Source: Typha latifolia (lineage: Eukaryota; Streptophyta; Magnoliopsida; Poales; Typhaceae). Taken from it: DNA of 64,000 nucleotides. This document shows positions 1 to 15,000 of this stretch, piece after piece. The stretch is taken from contig CM034099.1 of assembly GCA_019914945.1 (NCBI GenBank), forward strand, positions 8,755,001-8,819,000. Reading direction: 5' to 3'. The notes beneath the pieces were generated by a model that searched no databases, was not told the DNA's origin, and worked only from the letters and a program-made list of their open reading frames with translations. Every line of letters starts with the position of its first letter. Position 1 is the stretch's first letter. Position numbers and translations under genes: made by a program.

Positions 1-78
1 CAATAAAAAGTAAAGTGTTGATCTGGACCAGCATACACAAGAAAAGTAAGAAAAAGAAAAGGTTGGCCAGTGGAGAAC

Positions 79-3000
79 CTCCCAATTAAAGAGTGCGGCA
101 GCAGCATTTCGCTCCCGTAATTGGCGCTTCTCAGGACTCTTAGGGTCAGTTCCACAATCAAGTCCAGATAGACTCTTCAGGAAAGCCATCGTATCAGACA
201 AACCTTGTAAATCACCATGAAGTATCTCAAAGTCCTCAAAACATCTTGCAAGAGGTATATTCCATAGTCAACTTCAAACATAGAGGTAGCACTTAAATTA
301 AAAAATATATACAAAGAAAGAAAGAAAGAAAGAAAGAAGGAAAAAGATACAAATAGATACTACAGAACTCACGATTCAACAAGAGATGCAGTCCCAGATT
401 CCTCAAGACTGGGTAATATAGGACGAAGACCAATTTCATTTTCCGCACGAGAATACCAATCAGGAATACCCACATCTCTGCCAGGAGCTCTTTGAAGTTG
501 ATACCCGAGTACTATGGCATCACGCAATCGCCTCGCTCCACTCAACTAAATCCATGAAGTGCAAAACAAGTAAGCTCAGTGAAGAAGCACAGAGGATGGA
601 GAATGGAGATCAGCAAGAAGTTGAAGAAATATTCACTAAGAATACAGAGCATCAAAATGTAAAATAGGCGTAACTCAAATAATAATATCCTAGTGCTTTT
701 GCAAACATGACATTTAAATATTGCTCAGAAAGTAAAAAATCGATATGTATATTGCATTTCAATAGAATAATGTCTGATAACACCCATCCAATCTGATGCT
801 CACACACAACCCTTCTCAAATCTCAAATGCGTGAGGCTCTTGCCTACATGGGGTCAAGGGAGGGAACATTTTAAATTATTACAAAATCAATGAGAAGTAT
901 AGTGTTATCCTGTACATGTTAGGAGTAATAATATAAGTAAAACAGAAGGTATGAATTTAATGCTGATAAAGTGCACAATCAAGGGAGATAGGAAACAAAG
1001 AAACCAACCACAAAATAAATAACAATAGTATGATGTAGAACTTGTCTTTCTACAATCAATTTATCAGGCACATGTAGTATCTCGAAGTAGTATAGATACT
1101 TTATAATCTCTAATCCAGTAAAAATATAAGATCAATCTAATAATAGCACACCTTGTCAGAAGCGTACTTCTTTCCAACAGCAGTATCTTGTAGTATGCGG
1201 GCTGCCACCTGAGAGAATCAATAGATAAAATGGAAAATAAACAAACACAGTTGATATTCATACACCACATTTAATTGAAGAAGAAACAGGAGTCTGTTTG
1301 TGGTTACTTTGTGCTTATTCACAGTAAGTCTGAATCAACGTTTTATGTAGTGCTTAATTCTTATTTTAACATATAATAAGGCAGTTCACGAAATGAAAAC
1401 AGATGGACCAAGAAGAGAGGTTCACTGAAATACAATTCCAAGGAATGCTGTGAAAATTAGCAAAAAGAATACCTCACCACCATTAATTCCTCCCTCATAA
1501 CAGGGATGAAGAGTCAGTGCACACTCAAGATAAGGTTTCCAGTGTCCAGTAAGCAAATCCCTTCTAATCATCTCAACACCACCTTGGTAATACTGCTCAC
1601 AAAGACAAGATTAAAGAAAAGAGGATCAGAAAATGTCAAGACAGATTCAATCATTCTATACCAAGGCAGATCTGAGGAAGTCAAATATATATATCACTCT
1701 TTGGTTGCAATGTGACAGGAGACATATTACCTCAAGCATATTTCTTAAAAATGGTTCTTCATTAAAATAGTCTCTGCGCACAAAAACAAATGGCAACCTA
1801 TATGCCAAAGCTTCACTGACAGTGCCATACCCAATTTTCCCTAAACAGTGGATACATATAAAGAACAAAATTATTATATAGCTTAACATAACCAACAAAA
1901 TAATTATATTTCATTGTACCTATATCAATGTTTTACCTAGCATGCAGTCGGATGCTGCTATTAGATCAGGTGTGTACACATCCTTCGCAAGTTTAATAAA
2001 ATTTGGAGGAAGCTCTTGGTTATCTGATGCACCGCAGACCTTCATTGACATTATTATAGTTTCAGGTATGCAGGTGCGGTCAAGAATCAATAATCACACA
2101 GCATGAAGAAAAGAACACCTTCATTATTATTATATGCAACTAAACCATACCAGACATAGCCAACCATCTGGTAACCAGCCTTGCTTCAGTTTCCATCCTG
2201 CTGGCTGGAACACAGACAAGGATTGACATTGCATCACATAAAGACATAAAAGGCTGTGAGTTAGTTCATAGCCTTGCCAATAAAGAATAGAAGAGGCAAC
2301 ATCAACAACAATGACTGATATCTAAAAGGGAAAATGATGATCTGGCACTGGTATCATTATCCTCATGAATTTAACTCTTCAACATAAAAGATACTATGGC
2401 AAAAGCAACGACTCCACAAAGGTACAGATCAAATATGTCAAAGACCTCAACTTATTAGGATATTATCAAAGAACTTCCCAAAAGTGTGAGAATTCATTAG
2501 AAGGTCAAACAAGTTCTTTTTTTTCATATGGGGACAGTATAAGTTGTAAATGATAATCGAAAAGGTCATACTTTGAAAACAGAAATATCGACCAAGTGCC
2601 TGTTTATAACTTTTGCCACAGAAGATACTGGCCAAAACTTTTGTCAGTTTAATAACATAATGTCACAATTAACTTGTCAATTATCCAATTCATAAAGTCG
2701 AAAAAAAAAGATAGAAATAACTCAAATAAAGAGTAACACAATACCAGAAAGAAATGACTTATATAAAATAAATCCCATATAGACTTGGCTAAAACTAAAT
2801 CCTGATTATGGGAGTCTAGACAAAGACTAACTAGGTTCCTCTGGCACCTTCATGAACTTGCGTAACAGCTGAATCATGCACACAGTCCATATTACTCAAC
2901 AATACATGCAGCACTAGGTTGACTCATGCAAAGTAAACTTTTTGCTTCCTTTCAACATGACAAGATCAAGGATCAAATCGCTGCATTTGAGTATTTGACA

Positions 3001-6000
3001 AAGGGAATATGATGTGACATCAATGTCCAATTAGATTATTTACTATATTTACTTACTTCATTTGAACAATTATAATACTAGGGTAGTGTTGAACAATTAT
3101 AATATTAGGTTATTAGCCTAATCTGCGTGGAATGTCTGCACCATTTTGTTTGACCATTGGATTGGTTGTTAGTCTAGGTAGTTAATTTGGAACAGAATAA
3201 GTCAGGTTACAGTGCTGCCTAAACCTCCTAGAATCTCAGAAAAACTCCTAGGCCATGTTTGGTTGTTGGTTAGGGGATTCCTTAATCTAGAATCTAGATA
3301 AAGGAGCGTTACTCTAGATTTGTAACCAAACATAGGATTATCCCTAAATTTGATCAGAAACATTGTAGTAGCTATTGCATCTTATTATGTACATAAGCTC
3401 AGATACAATTTTACCCTTAATTTAATAAAATTGTGTCACATGACATGTCAAAAAATAAATATTCCTCTCTCCTACCACCCACTTGTCTTATCCCAAATAT
3501 ATGATTAAAATTGAGCAATTGAGCGAGAATCTTTGGTTTTGAGCGAGAAAGTGGGCTAAATGAGTTTAAGCTCTAACTATCTAATTTCCCGTTCACTTCA
3601 GAAATAACTTTTTTTCATTCCAAAATACAACTCACTATTCTGGAATAACAAATAAACATGATAATAATCTCATTCCAAAATATAAATACTGTCTATCCAA
3701 ATTATATAATATACCACATACCAATATAATTACTAATTTACCGTTAAAATTTATCCCATCAACCTACTTTATATCAAATTAAAGAGCATTCATAGTAATT
3801 TCATAAAAAACAAAACAAAATTTTCTCATCTTTTCCTTCACTTTATATTCTATCAAAGGTAATTATTATACCATTATTCCAAAATACAAGTAAACATAAA
3901 AAATAACTATTCCTGGAATACAGACTTTATTTTAGCATCGTTTACTTTAGGAATAAGATCAATTTTAAAATAGATATTCCTCTTTGTTATTCCCAAAATG
4001 AGGTCTTAATTCCAAGAATAACAATTCTTGTATTCACTTGTGTTTTGATAAAAGTGTAATGATTACCTTTGATGTAATATAAAGTGAAGGAAAAGATGAA
4101 AAAAAAAGTGTTCTGTTTTTTATGGAATTATCATGAATACCTTTTGATTTGATATAAAGTAGGTTAATAGAATAGATATCAAGGATAAATTAGTAATTAA
4201 GTTAGTGTGTTATAATATGTAATTTTGATGAATAGTGTTTGTATTCTAAAATGAGATTATTATGGTGTTAGCTGTTACTCTAGAGTAAAGTGTTATATTC
4301 TGGAATAAAAAAAAGTTATTCATGAAGTGAGCGAAGGCTTTGGGAATAACAAAGAGAAATTCCTATTCTGGCCTCATGCTCAATGCATGAAAAGATACAT
4401 TTTTAGCCCCTATTCACTTGTGGAATAAAAATAAGTTTATTCTAGAATAAGCATCCTCCTTATTCTTGTGTAAACATCTTACTTTATTCTAGTATAGTAA
4501 TTTATCATTCTCTCTCATCTTATTCCATTTAACTTTTAAAAGAAAATTAATGATAACCCATAATTACTATTTTTCCTCTAGATTAGATAGCATTTACACA
4601 TTACCTCAGCTACAGTTGAGATTCTCTCTCTCCACTATCTCTTTTATTAAATATCGGTTATCTCAGATACAAATTAGGTTTTCTCTCTCATATATTTCTT
4701 CTTTTAAATATTAGTTATCTCACCTAAAGGTGAGATTTTATTTTTTTTCAAACTAGTAAATTATACAAAAATTAAAATAAAAAATATTAAACCCACACAC
4801 TTTTCTCGCAGTGCAAGCTTATAACATCGCATTACATTGCAGTGTAAACTTATAACCCCAAACCACATCGTAGTGCGAGCTTATAACTATATATTAGCCT
4901 GCAGTGTTTATTTATTTCTTCTAGTGTATAATTATTTTATATAGAGTGCGGGCTTATAACCCCGTGTTACCTCATAGTCTTTTTATTTTCTCAAGTGCAT
5001 AGTTATTTTACATAGAATGCGAGCTTATAATTTTGTATTACCTCGTAGTTCCTCTTTATATCATCTAGTGCATTTTTATTCTAGTGCGGGTTTATAACCC
5101 TCGTAGTGCCTCTTTATCTAGTGTATGATTATTTTATATAAAGAGTAGGAGATCATTTCACTACAATGTAGACTTATAACCATATAGTACTTGGCAGTGC
5201 ATAGTTATTTCTTTATCATGTGGGTATATAGAGTATTTTAAGTTCACAGTTTTAAACAAAAATAATGTTATTTTAGAAAAATTCTATTTACAACTACTTT
5301 AACATATACTCAAGTGTATTTTCATTATTTGGTTAAAACATCATTAATTTCTAATACAATTTTATTATTCTTCAATACTTAAATATCAACTTTATGTCCA
5401 ATCAAATATAATTATTATTCCTTATACTAGTATTTTACTAAACATTAGAATAGCTTATACTAGTATCAACTCTCTTCTTCTAGTATTAGAAATTAGAATA
5501 GCTATAGCTACTCCACCCTTATTACAAGTGAATACAGCCTTAGTATTTGACATTTTTCTCTTTGTATTCCCTTTTCATTCATTCTCATTACTCTCAAAAG
5601 CCTGATGGTCCATGACTTCTCTCACATGCTCTAAACAAGTAGAGCACGTATCCAGCAAGGTTCCAAAAATCAGTATCGGAATCGGGATCGGCCGTCCGGA
5701 AAAATGATACGTATCGGCCGTATCGACCGCCTGTATCAAATCAGACTATTTTAATTAAATAAAATTCTAAATATTATTAAAAATGTTGAGAAATTTCTAA
5801 AAATTTAGAAAAAATTATAAGAAAATAAGAAATAATAATTACTCACATATAAAGCCTAAAAAGTAAAAATATCTCTTCCTCCCTCTCTTCTTTCCTATCC
5901 CTAACTGTTAGTTTGAAGTATCCATTCTCTCCCACAATTTCTCTTTTTTTCTATCTTTCTCTCTCTCTCTCTCACCCTCTTTTTTTTATCTTTCCCTCTC

Positions 6001-9000
6001 CCTCACTCTCTCTTCCTTTTTCCCTCTCTCTCTCTCTCCCTCTCTCCCTTTCTCTCCCTCTCTCTCTCTTCCTCTTTTCCTCTCTCTCTCCCTCTCTCTC
6101 TAGCTACTGCTGTCAGCAGCAGCTATCAGCTCAGCTGCTGCTGATAGCTGCCTGCTGCAAACAGGATCGGCTATAGCCGATCCCGATCCGTTTCGGCCGA
6201 AATTGGAAACTATGGTATTCAGTACTCTTATGTCATCATAGTTGGCTAAAACTTAGCGCCAAATACATTAAGAATCTATTTATCTCAAATTTCCCTATTT
6301 CTCAAGTAGAATTCAGTATGACATTATCTAATTGTAAATTACTTGTGTGGAGGACTGAGGCAGAAAGTTGTGCCGACTGATCCACTAGTTGAGATAAAAC
6401 AGCAAAAAGGTGGGATTTGGACTGATACACAAAACAGACATAATGTGCTTTTTCTTTATGAAATTTAAGTATGGATTTCCATTAGACCTGCTGCATAAGA
6501 ATTCGCCATGTAAATATATATCTCTATCCTCTTGAAATAAGGAGCAAGACAAAACTATTAAGGTTTCTGATTATATTCATTTTATCACCTACCTGACCCC
6601 CAAAATTAAAAATAACTACTTTCACAGTGTCGCCAATTCCAAGTTCCTTGCGCACCTGAATAAATTAAAATATCTTAAGAAAAAGCAAAAAAAACCATTG
6701 TTGTGAAAATCTAGCAAAAATCTTTCTAGGAGTGCTACATCCACCTCAGATCGAGATTTATGTATCCTCCTGACAACTAAAGGTACATCAATGACATCCC
6801 GGAAAGCTGGCACTGCAGAAAATAATATCATTAAGGTCAGATAGATAAAAGCTGTAGGATGACATAATATCATACTTCTCAGAATTATATTGCTGCAAGG
6901 TGTGTTTAGGTGCAAAGGTAGCCTGGGGAGAGTGGAAATCTGGGGTGAAGGAACTACAAAAAAAATTTGTTTTCTTGTAGTTTGACAAGTTCTTTGGTGT
7001 TTCTGGAGAGAAGTGAGTATTGGACACTATCTGAAAATTTCGTCTACTTAGAAAACCAGAGTACTTAATCTTCATTTAATTCAAAAGAGAATAAAAAAAA
7101 CAGAAGAAAGCCAAGTAAGGCAACTTCAAATGTTCAATATAATTAAATGAAGCCAGAACTAAAAGAATGTAATTTCACATACTAGGGCAATATCCAGGAA
7201 GCCGGAGTAAAAATTCACAATGAGAATAATCTTCAGCAATCTGCAATAACTCATATAAGAATGAATATGTGTGCATCAGTATGCCTGGATTTTCTTAGAA
7301 TAAGGCAAACATACTTAGATCATATTCCTTCGTTAACATTTTTAACAACCTAAAGTACATTATGGCAGAAATAGAATATTAATCCATGTAAGCAGTCATA
7401 TGATGCAAATAAAACAATAAAAGGAATGGAAGGAATGTTATTTAGCAGTGGATATATGAAAAATAACATCTAACATAATACTCCTAAAGGATATATCAAG
7501 CAGAATCTCTTACACTTAGTTACAATGGAAATAAGTGTAAAGGCTGCTGATCTATTTTTATAACATAGAAAACGAGGCATAAAAGAAAAAGACATATTCC
7601 TACAAGATTCTCGTGCAAAGGAAGGTGTTTCTGAATCGACAAGATAAAAGATGAAACAATGCTACTATTATCAGCATCTAACATGTGCAAAAGAGCTCTT
7701 GTGCACAACCATTAAGACCTCAACCGCATTGAACTTAATATGTGGTAACACAATACTAGCTGAAATATCAACAATAACAAAATCTTCCGAAGATAACTCT
7801 ACAGTTTGTGAAAAATATATGGTGTATATAATATAATGACACATCCTAATAGTCCTAATCGGATCAATTATGAAAAAAGATCCGAGCACCATTTCGAGGT
7901 ATGTGGATCGACAGGCATAACCCAAAAATTAAAATATGGTATTTACTAAGATTGAGAAGTTCCGCATAATAAAATTGAGCATGTTATCAGCTTGTTAATT
8001 ATATTATTATTATTTGTGCTTTTTATTCACGTTATGAGCATGTTGATTATTATTATTAATCATTAAGATAAAAGGTGCCTAAGAAGGAAGGTAAAAAATG
8101 ACGTGGGAAGTAGTAAGAAAAGACATGATGGCATTCAATTTAACAACGAACCATATATCAATAGAGCCAAAAGGAAAAGGATCCATACAATCAACCCCAA
8201 ATAATTAGGATTCATAGTTGTTTAGGAACCATTTCAAAACTCCGTACATCTACAAAAGCCACAAAAAAAAGAAAAAAAGAAGAAGAGAGGAATCAAAATG
8301 TCCACGACATAGTGGATTTAAAGCTTACGAGGATCAAAGACCAACCAAAAGTGAATATTAAAGCTGGAGGAGCCTGCTGTGCAAAAGTTACTCTCAAGTT
8401 GTCAAAATGTTTAGGGGAGTTAGTTATGTGATATGAAGAAAACGGCATTTACTATACTAAGAGACAACTTTAAATACAAATACCTGTCAAATACTCAATA
8501 TATATATATATATATCAATGTATTGAAAAGTGGAAAAGGCGGCCGTCATGGTGGGGCGGTGCACCGGTTGCCCCGCCATTCCCCTTGTCACTCGTCCAAG
8601 GCGATCAGCCGCCTTGGCGAGCTGGCGGTTTGGCCAGCCAATCCGTCTTATCAGGTTAGATGAAGGATTATTCATTCAAAAAACTAACTCATTAACCATT
8701 ATACAAAAACTCCTCTCTCTCTTGCTGCTCGCTCCCCTCCATCTCGCTAATAGTAAAATCCTAAATCCCTAACCCTTTTCCAATCATCCTCTCCAACTCT
8801 CCCTTCCACAGCCGATGGTAGCCAGCGACGAGGCAACTAAGGCTACGGCTTGTGGCAACGTGCAGGAACAATGACAAAGCGAACGATGATCGGCAGCTGA
8901 GTATGGTGTCCACTATCCTCTTTCCCTCTCTCTCTCACTCCCTTTCTCTCACTCCCTCTCTCACAGTCTCACCCTCTTGGTCCCACTCTCTCAGTCTCTC

Positions 9001-12000
9001 ATCGAAGGGTTTTTGCTAGCAATCAGCAGTTAATCTCTTTCACTTCTGTCTTAATCAGTTAATATAATAGTTCTTAAGTTTAGAAATTAATTGAAGTAAT
9101 TATCCATCATTTTGTTAAAGAAATTAATTGAAGTAAATAAGTAATTATCTGCTAATATGTTAAATTGGTTTAATCTGTTAATCACTTAGTCTGTTAATTT
9201 GATTGGTAATCTATTATTTTTCCAATTGTTAAATACTTTAGTTTACTTAATTTTCTATGTTTCTGTTGTGAACTTGCTAATTGTTAATTTGGTATTATCA
9301 TTGTGAATTATGATTATGTTATTTAGTATTTTGGTTTAGTACACTATTAAAATTTTTGTATGTACTATATTGGTTATAACTTACATATAAGTATATAATG
9401 TATATTATATATCTGTATTATATATATTTATTTTATCTTTTTATTTTGTTATATTAAAAAGGCTAGACTGCCTTGTCCGCCCGCCTTCCACTATGGCGCT
9501 ATATATATATATATCAGACAAAATCTGTGCCCTGTCCAAATATAGTAGTACTTTAGGAAGAAAGTTTTTTCTATAAAGATTGTTGGACCTCATATTCTCA
9601 TAAGAATCTGCATCTGCATGAGAACTGTGAAAATCACAACAAAAAGAGTTACGAGGAAAGATATGGATAGAATCATAGAAGTTTTCTCCATTTGGAGTTA
9701 TTTTCACATTTCTATGCATCTTAAAGATGATATTTGCCTATCTGAGAATGCAACTATGAAAGAAACTTAGCAAGTAAATTTGAAGATAAATTCAAACTTA
9801 GAAGGGAACTATTTAGACCATTTAGTACATATATAAATTCAGTCACAAAAGTCATGTTTTAACTTCTAACGGCCAAGAAATTGTATTGATATCACCAAAA
9901 AAAGTTACAGACAGAAGGTTCGACATGCACCTGCCAAACAATAGAACGGTGATGATGTCCAGCAGCCATGACATATTCTGCATATATGAAGTCCCAACTA
10001 CAAAAGATAGAAAAATGATTAGAAGATCTAGCCATCTGTGTCATTACTTCCTATACTAAAAAGGCAAGGACACATACATTATAGCATAATAAAACCTCAA
10101 ACCTAACGCATGGGGACTGACTAAAAGCATATTACAATCTGGGAGGAAATTAAATTTCTCAAAGATCTTATAAATTCGAAGTGTACTCCCTCAACCCTAT
10201 ATTATTGAAGGCTTGGATGCTGAGAGTGATAATGGAAAACTTACTGTGTCGAAACTCGAAAGCATTTTGTTATTTTGACTCTCAACTTAACTCCTTGATA
10301 GATGCAAAACAATGAGGATGAAAAGAAGAAACAAAATTTTCCCTCAATGGTTTCATTTCATCTCTGTTTCTTTAGAAGAGTAGATGATGTGGCGTTTGCA
10401 CAAATATTTTTCAGATTGATGAAGAAAATTATTTTTTCCATGATAAAGATCTCGTAACACTTATTAATGGCTTCCTTTCTGAACTGCTTGTGTTTCAGTC
10501 GTGGAGCCCTAACTTTAAAGACAGTTGGTATTGCCCACTTTTTATCAAGATTAGAATGAATCATTTGGTGCTAAAACTTTGAACCAAGGATTTGAAGCCA
10601 GTGATGTGTGTCAGTGGTTCGTGCTAGCGCCCAGCAGTACATGTCGTGTTGAGCCATCCAGCATGACTAGGTGTACCACCGGCACAGTGGCATACTTCTA
10701 AGTTCTAAATATGTTTTTCAACATACTTTAGGTTACAACATAGCTATTAAAGCCTACAATAGGACAATTATCCTTGGATAATGTTGTAAAACATCTATTT
10801 TGTTAAAGAAAAGATATAATGATAGTCAAATAAATACATAATTCAACGCATACATTAATTGGCACTATTTAATTCAGTTTAGGGGCCAAAATTTAAGTTT
10901 AAGAATAGCTAGAAGATAGATTTACTAGGTTAATACTATCACTGGAGTCTAATGAAATGATCTGCTCATTTTAGTTTTCAAAATTTACATAATTTGTGAA
11001 ATAAATTGGGAAAAATAATATCATCAAATAATTTCTAATTATGTAGAAATTCTAACCCAAAATTGTAAAATTGGGGTTCAAATCAAGGTTCATCGGATTA
11101 GCCGATCCCGAAATGATCTGGGATCGGCCAATCCAGATCCGGATCGGCCGATTTTGATCAAACCAGACCAGATTCATTGTGGATCTGATTTGAATACGAC
11201 TCGAGGATATCAACTATTGATGTCCCTAAGCTCTTTCCTTTCTCTCTTTACTCTTTTCTTCTCACTCTCTCTCTTTCACTTCTTTTGCCTTTTTTCTCAC
11301 TTTCACTTTCTAACGGAAAGATCTAGCTCCAACAAACTCTGACGATGCAAATCTCACTCTAGCGAACTCCAACGAACTATGGTTCATAACAATCACATAA
11401 TCCATATACTAGTTATCATCCTCCTCAATATCGTCAAACACAAGATCCACATATTAATTATTATCCTCCTCAGAGGCAACAAAATTCATTTGATATGAAT
11501 GATATGATACAATCACTCTTTAGAGCACCAAATCCTAGACATTACTATTTTTAAACTTATGGTGATTATGATAACGACGACAAGAATTTATGAAAGCCAA
11601 CTCAGTATTCATCGAAGTTTTGACTTTTGAGTAAATTATACTTTTGTTAATTTTTAGGGCCCATATGTGAATAATTATTATTTTTTATTTTATGTCATAT
11701 TTTCTAAATGTTTAGAAATTTTTCTGCATTTTTAAATAATATTTAGAATTTTATGTAATTAAAAATCTGATCCAATCCGGCCGATACGTATCTTTTTTTC
11801 AGAAGGCCGGTCCAGATTTTTCGAACCTTAGTTCAAATCAATCCATATGGAGTCAATCAAACATGTTCCTACACTAGTTTTGAAACAATTTGAATAATTT
11901 GACATAGAAATCAGAAATTATGAAATTTAGGGCGGAATTTGAGGAAAATCATGTTTTCCCTTTGATGTCTTATATTTTGAGGAGTATTTGACACAGATAT

Positions 12001-15000
12001 AATACACAATGATAGATCTATGTAGAATGATTCTCACAATTATAAATCTAGCTTCATTTTGCTAAATCTAGAATGATGAATATCGGATTTGATTTCTAAA
12101 CTAAGAATATAGAAAAAGACTTGAAGTTCCCATCCTTGGATCAATGTTCTCCTCTCCTAATCCATGTTTCTCCTCATTTTCTTCTTTTGGTTTGGGAAAC
12201 AAGCCTACTAGCAAAACTACGCAAAAAATGGTTATCTTTGAGTAAGCTGATATTATAATGTGTAAGGATAAAATGGGTCAAATTAATTCCAACCCGACCC
12301 GCTTCCGCATACGAATCGGATCGAATATGAATGCAAGTTTGCTATCCTTCTAGGATTCGAATTTGGATACGGATAGAGATTCAATAAAATTCTCGGATTC
12401 ATATCCGTATCCAGTTATATATCGGATATCCATTTACCTACTTATAAATAACTAAGTAACCTAAGTATCCAACCTACTAATCCTAACCGAGCCTCATCTA
12501 GAGACCACACACCAAGAAGACAAGAAATGAGACCCCTTCACCTATACTGAGACTCACAAAACTAATTTTGAGAATCTTTTATCTCCGAGGAGAGACGAAA
12601 GGGAAGGGGAGGATACTTTGAAATATGGTGTACTACTAGATCCTCCTCAGCATCTTCACCATCTAAAACAAGACCCCCAATGTTTGAACTTAAAATTACA
12701 TCCTACCATTTGGTAAAGATCGATTGGTTTTGGTGAAATCTTGTACATGGTTTGATCCCTGGTCGCGTGTTAGTTTTATTGTGTTTCATTTTGTAATTTT
12801 AGGAAATGGATTTATTTCTTTAGAGAGATGACAATTTCCTTAGAGAACCTTGGTTTTGATTGGGGATTTGTGGGTAAAAATATGAGTTTTTTGGTGAATT
12901 ATGACGAGAAATGATTGAGTTAAAGATAGGAGAAGATATGATTGTTTAAATCTGACCTTCTTTTGACCATTTAGATGCATTCATTTCTATTGGCTTTTAG
13001 GTAATTGGCAGTACCAAAGAGAGCCCAAAATTTGCATTTAGCCCTAATTGCTTAGTTACTAGAGTTAATATTAGATGTAAACTGTGGATTTGTAGACAAA
13101 CAGGGGAATCACTATAAGACAAACTGTCAGAATCAGAAAAAAAAAATTTGGGGTGGTTGAGATAGGAGGGTGCACGTGCTCTGCACGTGCAGCCCCTCCC
13201 CTCTCCCTCTCCGGCACATGACAAGGCGCAAAAAGAAAAGAATTTTATTTAATCCGAATCGGATTAGATTTGATCATCTCTTAATCTATAAATTAAACCC
13301 TAAATTTTCTTTCTCTCCCCTTAATCCCCTCAGCCCCCTCCCCCTCCTCTTCTTCCCCTCCTTCGTTTTCTTTTTTTGTTCTCACCGTCGGAGTCGTCGC
13401 TATGGAATCGAATCGCCGGAGCGCCGCCGGAGCGATCAAAGACCACCATACGACTCGTTGATAAGCCCTCTCCCACCCATAAATTTTAATTAAAGTTTAA
13501 TAAAGAAAATCGAAAATACCTAATTTGGGATTTCGGCTTCACCGGCGAATCGACCGGCCCGGCGGCTTTGGGTCACAACCGCATCGTCACCGGAAGCTTC
13601 GTGCTCCAAGCCCGGTGTCGGTGATATCTTCTAGGGAGCCCTCGTGGCTACAATCGACGTTGGCCTCGGCGTCGGCCGTTGGTGGTGAGTTCTCCTCCAC
13701 CTCATGAGGACGACGAAGTAAAGAGAAAGAGGGAGAGAGAGATGGAGCCAATCGTGACCCGCCGCCGGCAAAGTCACCGACGGCCACTCTCTCTGATTTT
13801 CTTCCCTTCCTCGCTTCGGACGCGAGAAGGGAGAAAAAGGGGTGGGTTGGGCTTGGGTTTAACCCGAGCCAACCCCTTTTTCTTTTGAATTCGGGTTCGG
13901 GTTTGGATTTTGAATCCACATACCCAACCCGAACTAATAAATTGGATGGGCTGCGGGCTAAACCGCAGCCCAATCCATTTTCTCGGCTGGGCCTTGGCCC
14001 AGCCCGATTAGTTTCTTTTGGCCGGGCTTCATTTTTTGGAATGGGCCAGACCAGCAGTAGCCCAGCCCAATCCAATGGATAAATTAAACCCATTTTAGTT
14101 CTTTTTATTTTTTAAATTTTAAAAATATTGATATTATTCAAATTAAAAATTTTATTATTATTTATTATTTAAGGTGGTGATTTTAGTACATGCGCTAGAG
14201 ATTTGAGATTTCGGTTGTCTTGCCTAGACTCAGGTGAGTGGATTCACTCACATATTTATTTTATTATATTTCGTACATTTGTCAGACAATGTAAATTTTC
14301 TATGCAAATTATCTATTTCACCCTTACGTGCAAAAATTTAATTGCTACAATTTCTGTGTGCAAATCTATTTATTTTATCTATACATGCGAAAATTTAATT
14401 GTTATATTTTCTGTGTGCATTTAATCATTATATTCAGTGCATCACCAGACTTCGTGCAAATATTGAAATTTGTGAAAATAAAAAAATAAGACTAGTATTG
14501 GTATGACTTAGAGAACAGTCCCGGTATAAATCGCTTGCGATTTTCTGTGGTGACTCAAGTCTATCTGGAAGTCCAGGGGAAAGTCCTAAATCAGATCACT
14601 ACGGTGACTTGTTTAGGTGACTCTGGCGAAGTTAGAGAACAGTCCTAGGATGAATGAGAAATTTTCTAGGTGACTCTAACTTCTCTCAACGGTTAGAGAA
14701 AAAGATAGAGTGTGTTGATCACATGGTGATACCATCTGATAACCTTAACCGGATCAGCTATTAAGAAAAGTCCCGAGCGTCATCTCGAGGTGACTTCTAG
14801 TTGATATGGATCCACAGGGTTAGACCCATTGAGACATATGACAGTATAAATATTGAAAAGATGTTAATATGTTGAAACCGTGCAAGGTTACAAGTTGTAA
14901 CTCTTTCTATTGTTATCATTGTTATAATTTAAAAAGCATGCATATTGCATATTGCATATTGTTATGGATATTGTTGCTTTTAGTTTAATTTTATTCAGCA

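Noticed and set aside
4795..5235. CRISPR-like array
   Set aside because: Units are degenerate and irregularly spaced within a plant transposable element; CRISPR does not occur in nuclear plant DNA.
5913..6176. Ser/Leu-rich 87-codon frame
   Set aside because: Product of a CT-rich low-complexity tract.
13587..14093. 168-codon open frame on the minus strand
   Set aside because: It lies within the gypsy LTR, antisense to the element, and is GC-rich by composition. No family resemblance.
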